From Neoarius graeffei (taxonomy: Eukaryota; Chordata; Actinopteri; Siluriformes; Ariidae), in the NCBI RefSeq assembly GCF_027579695.1, contig NC_083577.1:56140283-56204282 (forward strand): DNA of 64,000 bases. Direction: 5' to 3'. The notes beneath the pieces were generated by a model that did no database searches, was not told the DNA's origin, and saw nothing but the letters and a program-made list of their open reading frames with translations. Shown piece by piece: positions 1 through 10,726 of the stretch (the stretch's first letter is position 1; the number at the start of each line of letters is the position of its first letter). Made by a program: the position numbers and the translations under genes.

Positions 1-610
1 GGCTGTGCTTAAATGGGAAAAAAAATATCAGATTTATCAGTGAGGAGTCTGATGGACTAGTGCAGGGGTCACCAAACTTTTTTCTTTGGGGGCCACATTG
101 TCGTTCCTGACTGTGATGGGGGGCCGGGGTCGGGTCAGCTATATCACATAGAATTGTATAACCCAGACAAATATGACCACCAGCAGGCCTCATTGTGTAG
201 TAGAGATTACTAGCCTGGCACGGCCATCCCCACTACTGTATCCATACTACTATAATCAACACTTGATTCCTGGCACATATTTGTTTATCTTTACTAGTGG
301 TTTGCAAAAGTAGTAATCAAGTCTTCACACTTTGTTTTAATTTGAAATACCACTGATATTCCATTTATTTATTTTCTAATAAAAATAATATCAAAGCTGT
401 CAAGGTAAGAAACATCTGCCTAGTTGAGGTGACTGACACTGGCAAAGGTGAGTGGAAAATTATAAATTGTAGGTAAGCCTGTTGATATTATTAATAATAT
501 TAATAATAATTGTATGCAGCACTTAATAAAGGTCAAATAAATAGGCCTATAAAATAAATACATTTTAAAAAACAGTGAAATTATAATAATATGAGCAATA
601 GATCAATAGA

Positions 611-964
611 TCACAGCAGTTGTGCTGTGTCCTGCACGTCATTGCTCTCATCCATGGCCAAAGCAAAAAACTCGAATTCTGACGCTCTCTCATTCAGCTG
701 GTCATACACGTTGTCCCCCAAATCTTTGGTTCACCTGGTCATAGTAGGTGCGGAGAGACTCACCGCGTTGAGCGCATCCTTCTTGTCGGGACACACCTCC
801 TCGGCCACAGCAAGCATGCATACTTTAACAAAGTCCCCATCAGTAAACGGCTTTCCATGGGTAGCTAGTAGGTGAGCTACCTTATAGCTAGCTCGGACAG
901 CAGCCTGGTTGATCTGGGTTTGGTGAAGGAATACATTCTGTTGTGCAGCCAGTCCGCATTTCAT
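611..964 (-). pseudogene. hAT transposase fragment (Charlie/GTF2IRD2-like)
   Basis: The minus frame opens with ATG at 964 and reads through a segment resembling the N-terminal half of domesticated and transposon hAT transposases: ASYKVAHLLATHGKPFTDG, then VKVCMLAVAEEVCPDKK. A stop (TGA, 731-733) interrupts it. The same frame continues after the stop into AMDESNDVQDTAQL, which looks like the block holding the first catalytic Asp of the hAT DDE core (usually DES.D..DTAQL). It ends at a stop at 611-613. A complete transposase would be several hundred residues, and the zinc finger, most of the core and the dimerisation domain are absent. It lies inside the element at 63-2113 and cannot make active protein. 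Confidence 0.7.
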
Positions 965-1371
965 CCTCCGAATCCTGTCTTCTCTTGTTTGCCCTCACAA
1001 ACTAGCATACTCTTTGTGGCATAGTTCGAATTACGTGGGAGCCAATGGGAGCTGAGCTCCCATTCCCTCAGGCTCCCATGAAAGAAGCAAACTTAATTTT
1101 CTGTGGAACTCTCTCAAATACGTCATATATCACCATAATAAGCTTGAATAGCCTATATCACCATATAAATATAAATAAAACTCATTTCATTTCCGATCAC
1201 CATGCAGCCATAACTTTGTATTGAACGTGTTATTAAACCGCAACATGTACGGCTGTACTTCACCACCACACCACTATGCGCGCAAACTGAAATTTGCAGC
1301 CTGCGAAATCGAATGTGAAGTTAAGTCCGAAGAAGACTTGTCCTCTAGCTCACAACGATCTTCCTTTGTTT

Positions 1372-1375
<4 letters not shown>

Positions 1376-1414
<39 letters not shown>

Positions 1415-1417
1415 GTT

Positions 1418-1453
<36 letters not shown>

Positions 1454-1490
1454 ACACCGTGTGTGTGTGTGTGCGTGCGTGCATGCGCGC
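1376..1490. repeat. (TA)n and (GT)n microsatellites
   Basis: Two TA runs (about 1376-1410 and 1423-1450) are separated by AATTTGTTTAAC and followed by a GT/GCGT run. Short reading frames through them are repeat artefacts. They lie inside the hAT copy. Confidence 0.95.
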
Positions 1491-2121
1491 GCCTGTGTGT
1501 GAAAGCTGTGCACTGCAGTGCGCAAAAGTGCGCTGGTCCAGGAGAGCGAGTATGCATTGCTTTTTTTTTTTTTTTAAATAGAGACCCCCATAGGGTCAAA
1601 TTTATAATTCGAACCCTGCTTTGTGGCGGGTTTCGTAGTGACGACGCAGATTATATTCTTTGAAAACCGGCACACTTTCTTTACATACAAGACAAACTGC
1701 ACGGTCCTTACACTGAACGAAAAAATAATCGGTGGTTCACTGTTCTTTAAAAACTCTGCACTCTCTGTCAGCTTTTCGCTGACCGCTAGCCATTTTGCTG
1801 TCCTGAACACTGACAGTTCTTTGCGCATGCGCTGCCTGTCACTGCTTGATCGCAAGCATATGACGAAAATTCGGAAAATATGAATAGTTCATTTTATAAC
1901 TAAATATCAATTTTAATTGATAAAATCAACAAAATACAAGATGCAGACATGTTATTATTTGCCAAAAAGCAATTTAAAAAAATAGGCCATGACCACTTTT
2001 GGGGATTGCCTCATAGGGCCGGTTCAAGTGATGGGGGGCAGAGGGGCTGGGGGCCGGTCAAAGGGGGGTGGCGGGCCGGATCTGGCCCGCGGGCCGTAGT
2101 TTGGTGACCCCTGGACTAGTG

Positions 2122-2205
2122 TCTCATCCAGGGTGTGTCTTGCGCCCAACGTTCCTGGGATAAACTCCAGATCCACCCTGCCCAGGAAAAAGCAGTGTAC
2201 AGCAA
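2122..2205 (+). mobile_element. Old tRNA-type SINE, 3' tail fragment
   Basis: The segment reads like the degenerate end of the SINE seen at 2555-2850: CATCCAGGGTGTGTCTTGCGCCC, then CTGGGATAAACTCCAGATCC, then a decayed CCAGGAAAAAGCAG. Together with 45-62 (GATGGACTAGTG) it formed one SINE before the hAT inserted. Confidence 0.65.
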
Positions 2206-2213
2206 ATAATTTC

Positions 2214-2252
2214 TGAATATTAATTAATTAATTAATTAATTAATTAATTAAT
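2214..2252. repeat. (TTAA)n microsatellite
   Basis: About nine tandem TTAA units. Confidence 0.95.
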
Positions 2253-2554
2253 GTTCCTGAAACATATTGATTCTCACTTTGTAGTGAATATTCAACAAAT
2301 TTATGGATGTGTCTTTGTATTTAGGTTTCAAATTTTAGACATCCCATTGTGATAAATCAGCTACTGGTACATGTTATGGGACTTTATGCACACACCAGAG
2401 AGTAATGAGTCATTTCTCTTCAGTGCTTTATATGTGCTCGCTCTGCCCAGTGTGAATTGAAGCCTCATTTTCCTTTCTATGCTTTCCTTGAATTTATACT
2501 TTCTCACTGTTTTCCCATCCCACCACAATTAATTCTCTTGAGGTGTTTTTCTTG

Positions 2555-2850
2555 CGGGTGGAACAGTGGTGCAGTGGGTACTGTTACCTTCTTACAGCTC
2601 CTTACTCCTGGAATCAATCATGAGCTTGGATTGCTGTCTGGATGGAGTTTTACATGTTCTTCCCATGTTTGCATGGGCTTCTTCTGGATTCTTCCCACTG
2701 TCTAAAAACATGCTGGTAGGTGGATTGGTGACTTTAAATTGCCTCTTAGTGTTAATGAGTGTATATGTGTGGATCCAGGCTGTCCTGTGCCCCGGGTTCC
2801 TGGGATAGGTTCCGGATACACTGCTATCCTGACCAGGATAAAGATATTAT
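2555..2850 (+). mobile_element. Degenerate tRNA-derived SINE, older subfamily
   Basis: The start GGAACAGTGGTGCAGTGGGTA resembles the tRNA-like head (A-box region) of the SINEs elsewhere in the window. Landmarks follow in the usual order: ACATGTTCTTCCCATG, AAACATGCTGGTAGGTGGATTGG, GTTCCTGGGATAGGTTCCGG and CTGACCAGGATAAAG. The body differs from the younger copies (for example CCGGGTTCCTGGGATAGG instead of GTCAGCTGGGATAGG), so it is a separate, older subfamily. A further tail scrap lies at 4721-4770. Confidence 0.7.
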
Positions 2851-3499
2851 TGGAGATAGATGAAGGAAAGTTTTCTTGACACAAACATGCACCTTGACAT
2901 GTACAATTTATTTAAAGAAAATACTATGAAAGTATAAAATATTTTTATTAGACCAAAAAGAAATCATTTTCTTATTTTAGTGGAAAATTTGAAGGGTTGA
3001 CATTTTATGAAGGGTGCCAAAAATTATTAAGGACAGTGTCTGCATACACCTTTCCCAAATACAGTAACTTCTGCTCTTTGATAGTTTTTTTTTAAGTTTA
3101 ATTGGGCATGACAGTATTAGATGAAATTAAATAACACATCTTTAGCCCAAATTTCATCCAGGAAGCACACTGTTTTGATGATTGTCCTTCTGAATCTAAA
3201 GCAAAGTTAGGTCTTCATTGACAATATTAATGTTTTTGCCACTTTCATTTGCTTAGTGCTGCAAAATTGATCCTGTAGTGAAAGGCATACATATATGTGA
3301 ATGTGAGACTACTGAATTTCATCATTTTCTCTTCAAGTCTGTTGAAAAGGAAACAAATATACATAATTATTTTGCACTTTGATTATTTGATGATTTTATC
3401 TAGGATTATCCTTTAAAATAAACAAGGAAAATGTCATTTGACATTTGACAGGATTTGTGAAGGTATATATATGTCATTATAATTCTCCACTGACCATTT
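2851..3499. other. No gene seen
   Basis: AT-rich unique sequence. No coding frame, repeat or RNA was recognised. Confidence 0.6.
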
Positions 3500-3643
3500 A
3501 CACAGGAAATTTACCTGAGTAAAATTTACTCAACTTGAAGAAATTTTACTCTCGCCAGATAACATTTGGTCCCTCTCTAAAAACTTTTCTTCAATTTTTT
3601 CAAATGTAATTTCTTAAATTTTACTTAGGCAAATTTCCTGTGT
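3500..3643. mobile_element. Short MITE with ~28-bp terminal inverted repeats, TA target
   Basis: The left arm (CACAGGAAATTTACCTGAG...) and right arm (...TTAGGCAAATTTCCTGTG) are inverted repeats with two mismatches over 28 bp. The element is bounded by TA on both sides, as expected for a Tc1/mariner-like non-autonomous element. It has no coding content. Confidence 0.75.
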
Positions 3644-4720
3644 AGCAAATTTAGTTGAATTGAAATGAGGATTGAGAAGAGAATGTTTTTGCTTTATAAG
3701 TCACAGCTATAGAGACATTACGAGGATGACATCGATCACCCTCTGACTAAAATAAAAATTAAAATGGGCAAACAAAAAAAATAATGAACAAATACTGAAT
3801 ATATTTTCAAATAATAATTGACAGCATGTGTGAAACATGTACTGCTACAATGTTCTGTGAGATTTTCTGATTAAGTCAAGGTTTTATACATGTTGTTTCA
3901 ATGCAATGTGTTTGTTGTTGTGAGGTTAACGTTAGATGTTGGGTCTGACACCACTGATTTTGATTATTTGACCTAACTCCAGGTTTCAGCAGAAGCCATG
4001 TTAAGTCATCTGTGTAATTCCTGGTCCTAATTTATGTGTTTATATACACACGGCACAAGATATGTCCTTATGCCCTTGATCTATCCACTTTCAGTCCCAG
4101 AGCAAGACATTTAAATGCCCACTGACTTCTCAATGAAGAAACCCAGTCAGAATTTTAAGTCCATCTGAGCAAATATATTTATTTTCTCTGAGAAGTATCA
4201 GGCTCCCATGAAATTGCTATATCAAGTTAGGTTGAAGAGGTCACTGAAAACACCAAATATTGACATTGGGTTCTGTTCTAACTCTAGGAGGATTAGTTAA
4301 GTGAGGTCACTGGATTTGCCAAGCCACCTTATTGGCTCTTGTAGGATTTTTATTATTGAGGAGGAAATATTAAAGCCACGGCTGTGAGAAGATGAAAAAC
4401 TGAACTAAAGATGGCATCAAAGTGGCTGTCCAGAATTAGGAAATGGTTTGAATAGTTTTGTTTCTTTCAGATAGATTGGCTACCACTGTGTTAGAAAATA
4501 AAGAAGGGTGTTTTTGTTTGGTGTGGAATGTGGGAATGTGTCAAAAGAGTTAGAAAATCCCCAATAGACTTGTGGACATGGGACTGTTTTTAATCCGGAC
4601 TAATCCTGCCCCTTCCCAGAGTTTTTTTTCCCCCCCCTTTTCTTTTTACAAGCATGAGATATTTTAGAATTATTTAACTTGGTTTGATTTGCCAAAATAT
4701 AAAACAAGTGAATAAACCAC
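3644..4720. other. No gene seen
   Basis: Unique AT-rich sequence with a short C/T run near 4622-4640. No supported gene or repeat. Confidence 0.55.
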
Positions 4721-4770
4721 AGCAATCCTGACTGGATAAAGCAGTTGCTGAAGATGAATGAATGAACAGG
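4721..4770 (+). mobile_element. SINE tail scrap
   Basis: AGCAATCCTGACTGGATAAA, then GCAGTTGCTGAAGATGAATGAATG, resembles the end of the older SINE subfamily (CCTGACCAGGATAAAGC...GAATGAATG). Confidence 0.5.
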
Positions 4771-5164
4771 ATAAATACAGTAGGTACTGTCCTTCCCAAT
4801 ATGCTCTCATGTTCATCAATGTGGCCTTTCTTTGTACTACAAACTTCATATCTGACAGCCCACTCCCACCTTTTTTGATGGGTCCTCCAAATCCTGATGC
4901 ACACCTTAACTAAATCTGAAGCAGCCAGTAAATCATTTGAAATTATAGCAACGCTCCAGTTTTTATCCCAGTTTCTTGTCTTACCCATTTATAAACAGCT
5001 TTTACCAACCATATGCAGAAGTGTTTTCTCTAGCAGCCATTCCATTCCATTGTTTCTTGAACAGTGTACGGTATCTAGTAAACGACAAGTTCTCTTCTTG
5101 AAGTCTACTCAGTTTGTGTTTACATTATGGAAGGTGGAAGGTCCTGTGGTCCTATTATGTAATA
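4771..5164. other. No gene seen upstream of the LINE 3' end
   Basis: Unique-looking sequence. A 104-residue minus frame crosses it but resembles no family I know and overlaps the SINE scrap. Confidence 0.5.
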
Positions 5165-5942
5165 TTTTTACATTCTTGTGGGCCTCTGTTGGTCAAGGTT
5201 GACCATAGAATAGATCTTCGTTTCTGTCCATTCTGTCGATTCTTGTCTGTATTTGTCATATCTTGTCTGTTCCATCTGTATGAGTAGAACAATGCTGCCT
5301 GTGACTGTAGAGACCAATGCGGGAGTAACAGTCTCTGTTGCAAAGGTCACATCTGTGTGTGGTCGGTGGTCTGTTAGAGTTGTTTCATTCCTTTCTATGT
5401 GCCCTCTTATCAGCCACTGCACTCATCAACTTTTCTTCCCCTAATTTGAGGTGCTGCTTCAGGATGCTTCTCCAACTTGTGTGGTCAGCTACAAGGCCTT
5501 CCCAGAATTCAGTGTCGATGTCCAGTGCTTTAATGTGTCTCTTCACAACATCCTTATCGCAGCTTTGGGCGGCCAGTGCTTCTTTTCCCGACTGCCAGCT
5601 CACCATAGAGGATGTATTTTGGGATGTGGCCATCCTCCATTTGGTGGACATGCCCGAGCCAGTGGAGTCTGCGCTGCCTGAGCATGGTATGCATGCTATG
5701 GAGACCAGCGCAGGATAAGATCTCAGTGTTGGACAATCTGTCCTGCCAGGTAATACACAGGATGCGATGAATGCTTTTCAGATGAAAGGTGTTGAGTCTT
5801 CTCTCCTATCTGGCGTATGTGGTTTATGTCTTGCTGCTGTAGAGCAGTGTGCTGATGACACAAGCATTGTATACTGCCATCTTTGTTTTCACTGTCAGCT
5901 TGGGGTTTGTCCATACTCTAGTTGTAAGGCGTGTGAGTGCTG
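5165..5942 (-). pseudogene. LINE reverse transcriptase C-terminal fragment
   Basis: The minus strand reads, with frameshifts, through the characteristic end of an endonuclease/reverse-transcriptase LINE protein. The segments are STLLYSS...TTYARQERRLNTFH, RRLHWLGHVHQMEDG, IPKYILYGELAVGKRSTGRP, then KALDIDTEFWEGLVADHTSW and KLGEEKLMSAVADKRAHRKE. It finishes with a Cys/His cluster (CNRDCYSRIGLYSH...C) near 5290-5350. Several frameshifts (for example near 5400, 5560 and 5735) make it non-functional. The upstream part continues at 8320 on the far side of the element at 5945-8317: removing that element and one TA rejoins the reading frame as RIGKTATALTR. The LINE clade is not assigned. Confidence 0.75.
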
Positions 5943-5959
5943 TACACTGTAAAAAAATA

Positions 5960-6210
5960 CCCTGTTAAAAAACAGGAATGACCTGGCAGCAGAGTTTCCA
6001 GGAGATTCCTGTTATTTAACGGTGCTCTAGTTTAACACTAAGTTAATGTAAAATAACAACATGAACTCACTGTAAACTAACAGGAATCACCCGTTATGAT
6101 TTTCAGTATCTTCCTGTTATTAAACGGTGTAAAAACAATAATACTGTTAAACAACAGGAATGACCTGCAGCAGAGTTTCAAGGAGATTCCTGTTTTTTAA
6201 CAGTGCTTTG
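5960..6210. repeat. Subterminal direct/inverted repeats of the TA element
   Basis: Two ~75-bp units (about 5962-6040 and 6144-6215) share CTGTTAAAnAACAGGAATG, CAGAGTTTC and AGGAGATTCCTGTT. A third, partial unit around 6078-6125 has AACAGGAATCACCCG and CTTCCTGTTATTAAACGG. Each unit is a dyad (AACAGGAAT...ATTCCTGTT), so it could fold or bind a dimeric protein. Confidence 0.75.
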
Positions 6211-6658
6211 TTTAAATACGAAGCATGACAATAATAGTACAAAACAGTATTATGTAAACACAAAATAATTTTATTTCATATATTAAGATATAAATTCATA
6301 CATATGTCATTAAAATCACAATTACTCAAGTCATTTTCAACAACTACCAATTAATGGAGGCTCTTCCATTGAGGAAAGGGAGGATCATCCTCCTTTACAT
6401 TTCAAATAAAATTATAATTAGAAAATTATAATTTTCATATTTAATCGATTCAATAATAAAAAAAACTCATGTTATATTGATTCCTTACATACAAAACGAA
6501 TTATTAAAAGCCTAATTGTGATTACAGAAACTATAAAGCAGTGGAAACCAAAATAAATATTACATCAGACCAACACTCTTCCCTTACATATTTATTTGTT
6601 TACACTCCTACAGTAAAATCAACTTTTGCAGTGTATTTTCAACTTAAAATTTTACACT

Positions 6659-6719
6659 TACACTCTGAAATTAACAATTACACTCTGAAATTAACAATTA
6701 CACTCTGAAATTAACAATT
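6659..6719. repeat. 20-bp tandem repeat, three copies
   Basis: Three consecutive perfect copies of ACACTCTGAAATTAACAATT lie inside the TA element. Confidence 0.95.
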
Positions 6720-7094
6720 TTTTCTTCTATTGGTCAGGACAATTCAGCCTGTTGGATAGTTGATGGGTCAATTCAGCCTGTAGAAAAGAGAAACAAGCAG
6801 GGATCGGGAGAGAATTACAGCCTGATTAACAGGAAAATGGTGCCAAAATTATCCATGTGTTGTGTGCCACACATTATCAATTACCAATGATTTACTGTAC
6901 ATTCACACCAGAGGGTACAAATTTTACAAAGCACACAGAAGTAATCTTCTTTCCATTTAACGTGGATGGAAAGTTCATGCACCTATGCACCTAAGTAATA
7001 CAGGCTAAAAAGCACATTCGCTGATAATGCTATGTTAGTCAAAACTGATTACTTGTAACTGTAGTAACTGTACTTCTGAAGACGTTTCACTTAC

Positions 7095-7574
7095 CATTTT
7101 CACACCAGGGCGTAGCGGTAATCCATCACCTTCCTCAGCAAGGATGAAACCTTGGAGGGGGAGTTTCTCCTCCTCTTCCCACTGGCCTTCGTCCCCCTTT
7201 CGGGATAGATGCGATGTGAATGTGGATACTACAGTAAAAGTACTATCACAACCCATAAAAGGGCATACAATACTGCGTCCCTCTTTGATGTGACCCTTAA
7301 GATGAGCATAAAATGCACTGAGGGAGTCGCATTTATCAGTGCACAAATCAATATGGCATGACAGATCCACTAAACCCAATCTGTTATCAAAGCCACACTC
7401 TTTATGGTGTCTGTAGACATGCGTCTTGAGACCAGAGTGTCTTTTGAAATTGAGTTGACAGTCTGGAGCACAGCATGGAAGCTGTATGTTGGGTATGTTG
7501 GCATGGATTTTTGTATGGTTGACATAACGAATGGCTGTGGTGGACTGATGCCCACATATTTTACAAGAAAACAT
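7095..7574 (-). CDS. C2H2 zinc-finger exon of a transposon-borne gene
   Basis: The likely start is the ATG at 7572-7574 (MFSCKICGH). The longer frame reaches 7607 but begins with TTG. Three canonical C2H2 fingers follow: CKIC-x12-H-x3-H, then C-x4-C-x12-H-x3-H ending THVYRH, then C-x4-C-x12-H-x3-H ending HLKGH. A fourth (CPFMGC...SHLSRK) lacks its last His, having Gly-Asp where the ligand should be. A strong splice donor, GTAAGT on the minus strand at 7089-7094, follows ...GVKM, so this is probably one exon of a spliced gene. Reading on past it gives a low-complexity tail to 7035. The fingers resemble uncharacterised multi-finger proteins common in fish genomes. DNA or RNA binding is inferred from the fold only. 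Position inside a mobile element suggests a transposon accessory protein. Confidence 0.55.
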
Positions 7575-8319
7575 GCTGTACCATGCAGCAAGCTCATATG
7601 AGCTCAAGGAAGCATCGAAGTCAAGTGTCCTGACCTACGAAGTGAACTGCTCTAAATAACACCACTGCTCTGAATAACACCACCAAATAACACAAATTGA
7701 ATCGATTTCATACATACACATCAACATTCACAGAACTGATTTTAAAAGATTACCGTATAACAAATATTAGAAATGAGCGGCTAGAGATAATGAGATGAGA
7801 TAAATCAAAACCTTCACTAGCTAGCCAGTACGGGGCAGCCCGTGCTTGCTAGCAAGTAGCCTACTTCACTAACAAGTAAAAGTTAGCTAGCAGCTACAGG
7901 TTCTGGGCAATGCGACCTTTCGCCGGAACCAGGCTTAACTGTGAATTGATTGTGAGTACGAAATGATAGCTTCAAACTTTGAGAGACTGAAAAACAGACA
8001 GAAAATTCACCTTCTCACTCCAGTTGACACACTCCAACTGCAGGCAGGTTTCCAGGAGGCGGGAACAAAGATCTTGGTAGGGTTACTCTCTTTGGCGGTA
8101 AACTCTGTTCCACTCCACCTCTCCCCGACTCGCCCAAGCGTGGATTAACAGGAAGAACGTGTATTTCGGAAAAAACATTATGGGCGTGGTAATTAACAGC
8201 GCTGGACCGTCATTTAACCCATTCATCTCACCGATAACACGAAATCCCAGTTTATTCAAAATAACCCGTGGTTAATGTTGGAATCTTGGTGTAAATCTAC
8301 AGAAACTTTTTACAGTGTA

Positions 8320-8760
8320 GCTGTCTTCCCAATCCTCTTGTCGATTTCGGTGTCCAAGGAAAGACTGTCAGTGATAGTGGAGCCTAGGTAGGTAAACTGA
8401 TGGACAACATTGAGTTAACATTCAGTTGTTTGCTGTTGATAACAGTTGTTTTCCTAGTGTCGCTGATGTCCTGGAGGTTTTCAGAAAGGCCGGTCATTAT
8501 TGTCCGGACATTCCAGCTATCCAGTTTTAGAGCTGGTCTCTTTTGAATTCTTTTCTTGTTGGCAGGTGCAAAAATTGTGGCCTGCCGTTTGGTTAATTCC
8601 TAAACCCCATGCACCGAATGAGGTAGACAGACCGTGGCGGGACAACACCTTATTGGCCGAGGGCTGCCCAGCTTGAGGTGGGCGGTAGTTGTCCAATGAG
8701 ATGCGAGGATCTCTCCCACCGTCGGGAGCAACCCCTGGCGCCATGTTCTACGCCAGTTTG
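8320..8760 (-). pseudogene. LINE 5' part: endonuclease start joined to a reverse-transcriptase segment
   Basis: Reading the minus strand from about 8744, a frame starting MAPGVAPDGGRDPRISL leads, after a frameshift, to ALKLDSWNVRTIMTGLSENL, then QDISDTRKTTVINSKQLNV near 8425. The WNVRT motif and following residues are the start of the AP-type endonuclease domain in fish LINE proteins. After a frameshift near 8410 the text becomes VVHQFTYLGSTITDSLSLDT, then EIDKRIGKTA, which belongs to the C-terminal third of the reverse transcriptase. Most of the endonuclease and the RT palm are therefore missing: an internally deleted copy. It continues at 5942 beyond the inserted TA element. Sequence to about 9120 may be its 5' UTR. 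Confidence 0.65.
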
Positions 8761-9120
8761 GCATTAGCTTATAGCCGGTAACTGCTGCTCCCTGTGTTGT
8801 GTTGACCCCACAGGCAAAACTGGAGTGTCCTCTCCAGAATGTAAAGTTGATGTAAGTGGTGGTCGGCTGTATGCCTGGGCAGTGTTATATAGAGGACAGG
8901 CTGTTGCCCATGCAGCAGGTCCCCCCTCTCCACATCACTGATAAATCCAAAGGAACAGCAAGGCTATTACAGTTTGGCACGAGTGCCATTGCAGGAGTTG
9001 CCAGAACGAAGTTGTGCACAACAACGAGTTGCCTTAGGGACTCTGACTCTGGATTTTTCCTCAAGGTTTAGTCCTGAAGCCTTTTCCATGACTGGATATG
9101 GCCGCAAGGCTGCAGAGGTT
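8761..9120 (-). mobile_element. Possible LINE 5' untranslated region
   Basis: GC-richer than its surroundings and lies directly upstream of the LINE coding remnant. No independent motif confirms the boundary. Confidence 0.35.
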
Positions 9121-9236
9121 TTAAATCAAAATTATTTTTACATTAGTAGAACTATTTTTACATTACTAAAGTGAATTTAAATTTTAGTATTCAACAATGA
9201 GTGCCATACCATTTATGGGCCAAACAACTGTAGCTA

Positions 9237-9367
9237 CACAGCAAATTCCACAGTGTTGAATTAACACTTTCAGAGTTCATTTGTGTCCAATTGGACATAT
9301 ATAAAAGCACAGTAGGGTGTTAAATCAACACTCTGGGTATTAATTCAACACTGGGGATTTTGCTGTG
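9237..9367. mobile_element. 131-bp MITE, TA target
   Basis: The ends CACAGCAAATTCCACAGTG and CACTGGGGATTTTGCTGTG are inverted repeats (25 of 27 bp including adjacent GAATTA). TA flanks both sides (9235-9236, 9368-9369). No coding capacity. Confidence 0.8.
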
Positions 9368-9369
9368 TA

Positions 9370-10619
9370 CTAAAATTTTGTTTACATTTCTTAGTATTGG
9401 ATATTTAATTTGGATTCCTGTGACTCCAGAACAAAAATTGCTCTAGAACATAAAACATCATGCATTTTGATCAAATTCATCCTACTCATTTTAACAAGCT
9501 CAAAGTGATCCATTAAATCCCATTAAAGAATCTGGACCACCTTGGTATATGTCCTTTTAATACAGTGCTGTGGTTCTTAGTAAAAATCAATGGTGTATGT
9601 TTCTGCCACACTGAAATTGATGCAACCACTTCGTATCTGAGGCTGTAATTTTGGAAGGTCGAGCTGCCCTGGTCTGATCAATGGCTGAAGAGCCTCACTG
9701 TCTCCTCTCTTATCGCCTCATATTCTGCATCGCCATTGTTCTCTCAATCTCAAATGAATCAAAGCTTCTTACGTGGAAGACCCTGGTAAAGACAACACAA
9801 GCCAATGTCTCAAAATAACATTGGCCCATAGAGATATTGTAGATGTGTGTGAATGAGTGATCACTTAGTTTGGTAGCCAGCTCTCAGCTAATTAACAACT
9901 ACTGAAAGTTTAGATGACCACTCATTAGGTCTGACCTGCACCAAGCTCATTAAATATACAGTAAGTCTAGTTATCAAACTTAACGTTGTACATTCTCTTT
10001 CTCAAAACTTTCAGAGAAATATCTTGCAAACTCATATCATATAAATGTAGTTGCACCAAATACGTTTCCAAATGAAATAGACAGTCCATGAACCATGCTG
10101 AACTAAATGCGGGAACTAAATTTACAACTGTATGTCATAGTTCAGTCCGTAAAATTTTGCATATTTTGGATTACATTCAGGAATTTTTCCAAAACAACTG
10201 GTTAAAAGACCCTTTTTCACTTATGTGCATTGGGTTAGGGTTGAGGATTGTGTTTGGGGTATTGTGGTTGTTAGAAGTGCAGTGAAAATAGTTGTAGCGT
10301 ATCCTGTCATGTACAGCCATTGTGAGCATACACCGCAAGGATTTTAAGAAAAAAAGAAAAACAACAAACAGGCATATCATATTGCTTGTGCAGTAGACCA
10401 CAGAAATGGAAGTCCAGCTTAACAGAACTTTCTCCTTTATAGAAGGTCCAAAGTTTCCCAAGCACATCTTCATCTATAGACTGTATTTTCTGCAGCTTAC
10501 ACTTTTTCTCTTTGCACAAACAAATCCTGCAAGATGCAATGTGTTTCTCTTTGTGTACGATGATAATGAAATGGCACTGAATTCATTGAGATTTGAGAGC
10601 TTGAGGCATTTTTTCCCCT
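9370..10619. other. No gene seen
   Basis: Unique sequence with several frames under 100 codons and no recognisable domains. Confidence 0.55.
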
Positions 10620-10621
10620 AA

Positions 10622-10646
10622 TGTATGTATGTATGTATGTATGTAT
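10622..10646. repeat. (ATGT)n microsatellite
   Basis: Six tandem ATGT units. Confidence 0.95.
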
Positions 10647-10726
10647 AGACTTGTTTTGTATGTGAAACATCTGCCAAATTGTCTACTCTGTTTGTCATTA
10701 CAACAAAAAGTAAAAGAAAAAAGTAC

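Larger units (their letters stand above)
63..2113 (-). mobile_element. hAT DNA transposon, degenerate, with 8-bp target duplication
   Basis: The ends are inverted repeats: CAGGGGTCACCAAAC at 63 and GTTTGGTGACCCCTG ending at 2113. The element is flanked by a perfect 8-bp duplication GACTAGTG at 55-62 and 2114-2121, which is diagnostic of the hAT superfamily. The right end has the GC-rich GGCCCGCGGGCC stretch seen in many Charlie-like copies. It carries a broken minus-strand transposase (611-964) and later microsatellites. Removing it joins 45-62 to 2122 and restores an old SINE tail, so it inserted into a pre-existing SINE. Strand is given from the transposase remnant. Confidence 0.9.
5945..8317 (-). 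mobile_element. TA-target DNA transposon carrying a C2H2 zinc-finger exon
   Basis: The termini CACTGTAAAAA (5945) and TTTTTACAGTG (ending 8317) are perfect short inverted repeats flanked by TA (5943-5944 and 8318-8319). Excising the element plus one TA restores a continuous LINE reading frame across the junction, which fixes both the boundaries and the 2-bp target duplication. The subterminal region at 5960-6210 holds repeated inverted motifs (AACAGGAATGACCTG...GGAGATTCCTGTT). The only coding signal is the minus-strand zinc-finger exon at 7095-7574; no transposase core was recognised. A TA target fits Tc1/mariner or ISL2EU-like groups, and I cannot choose between them. Confidence 0.8.
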
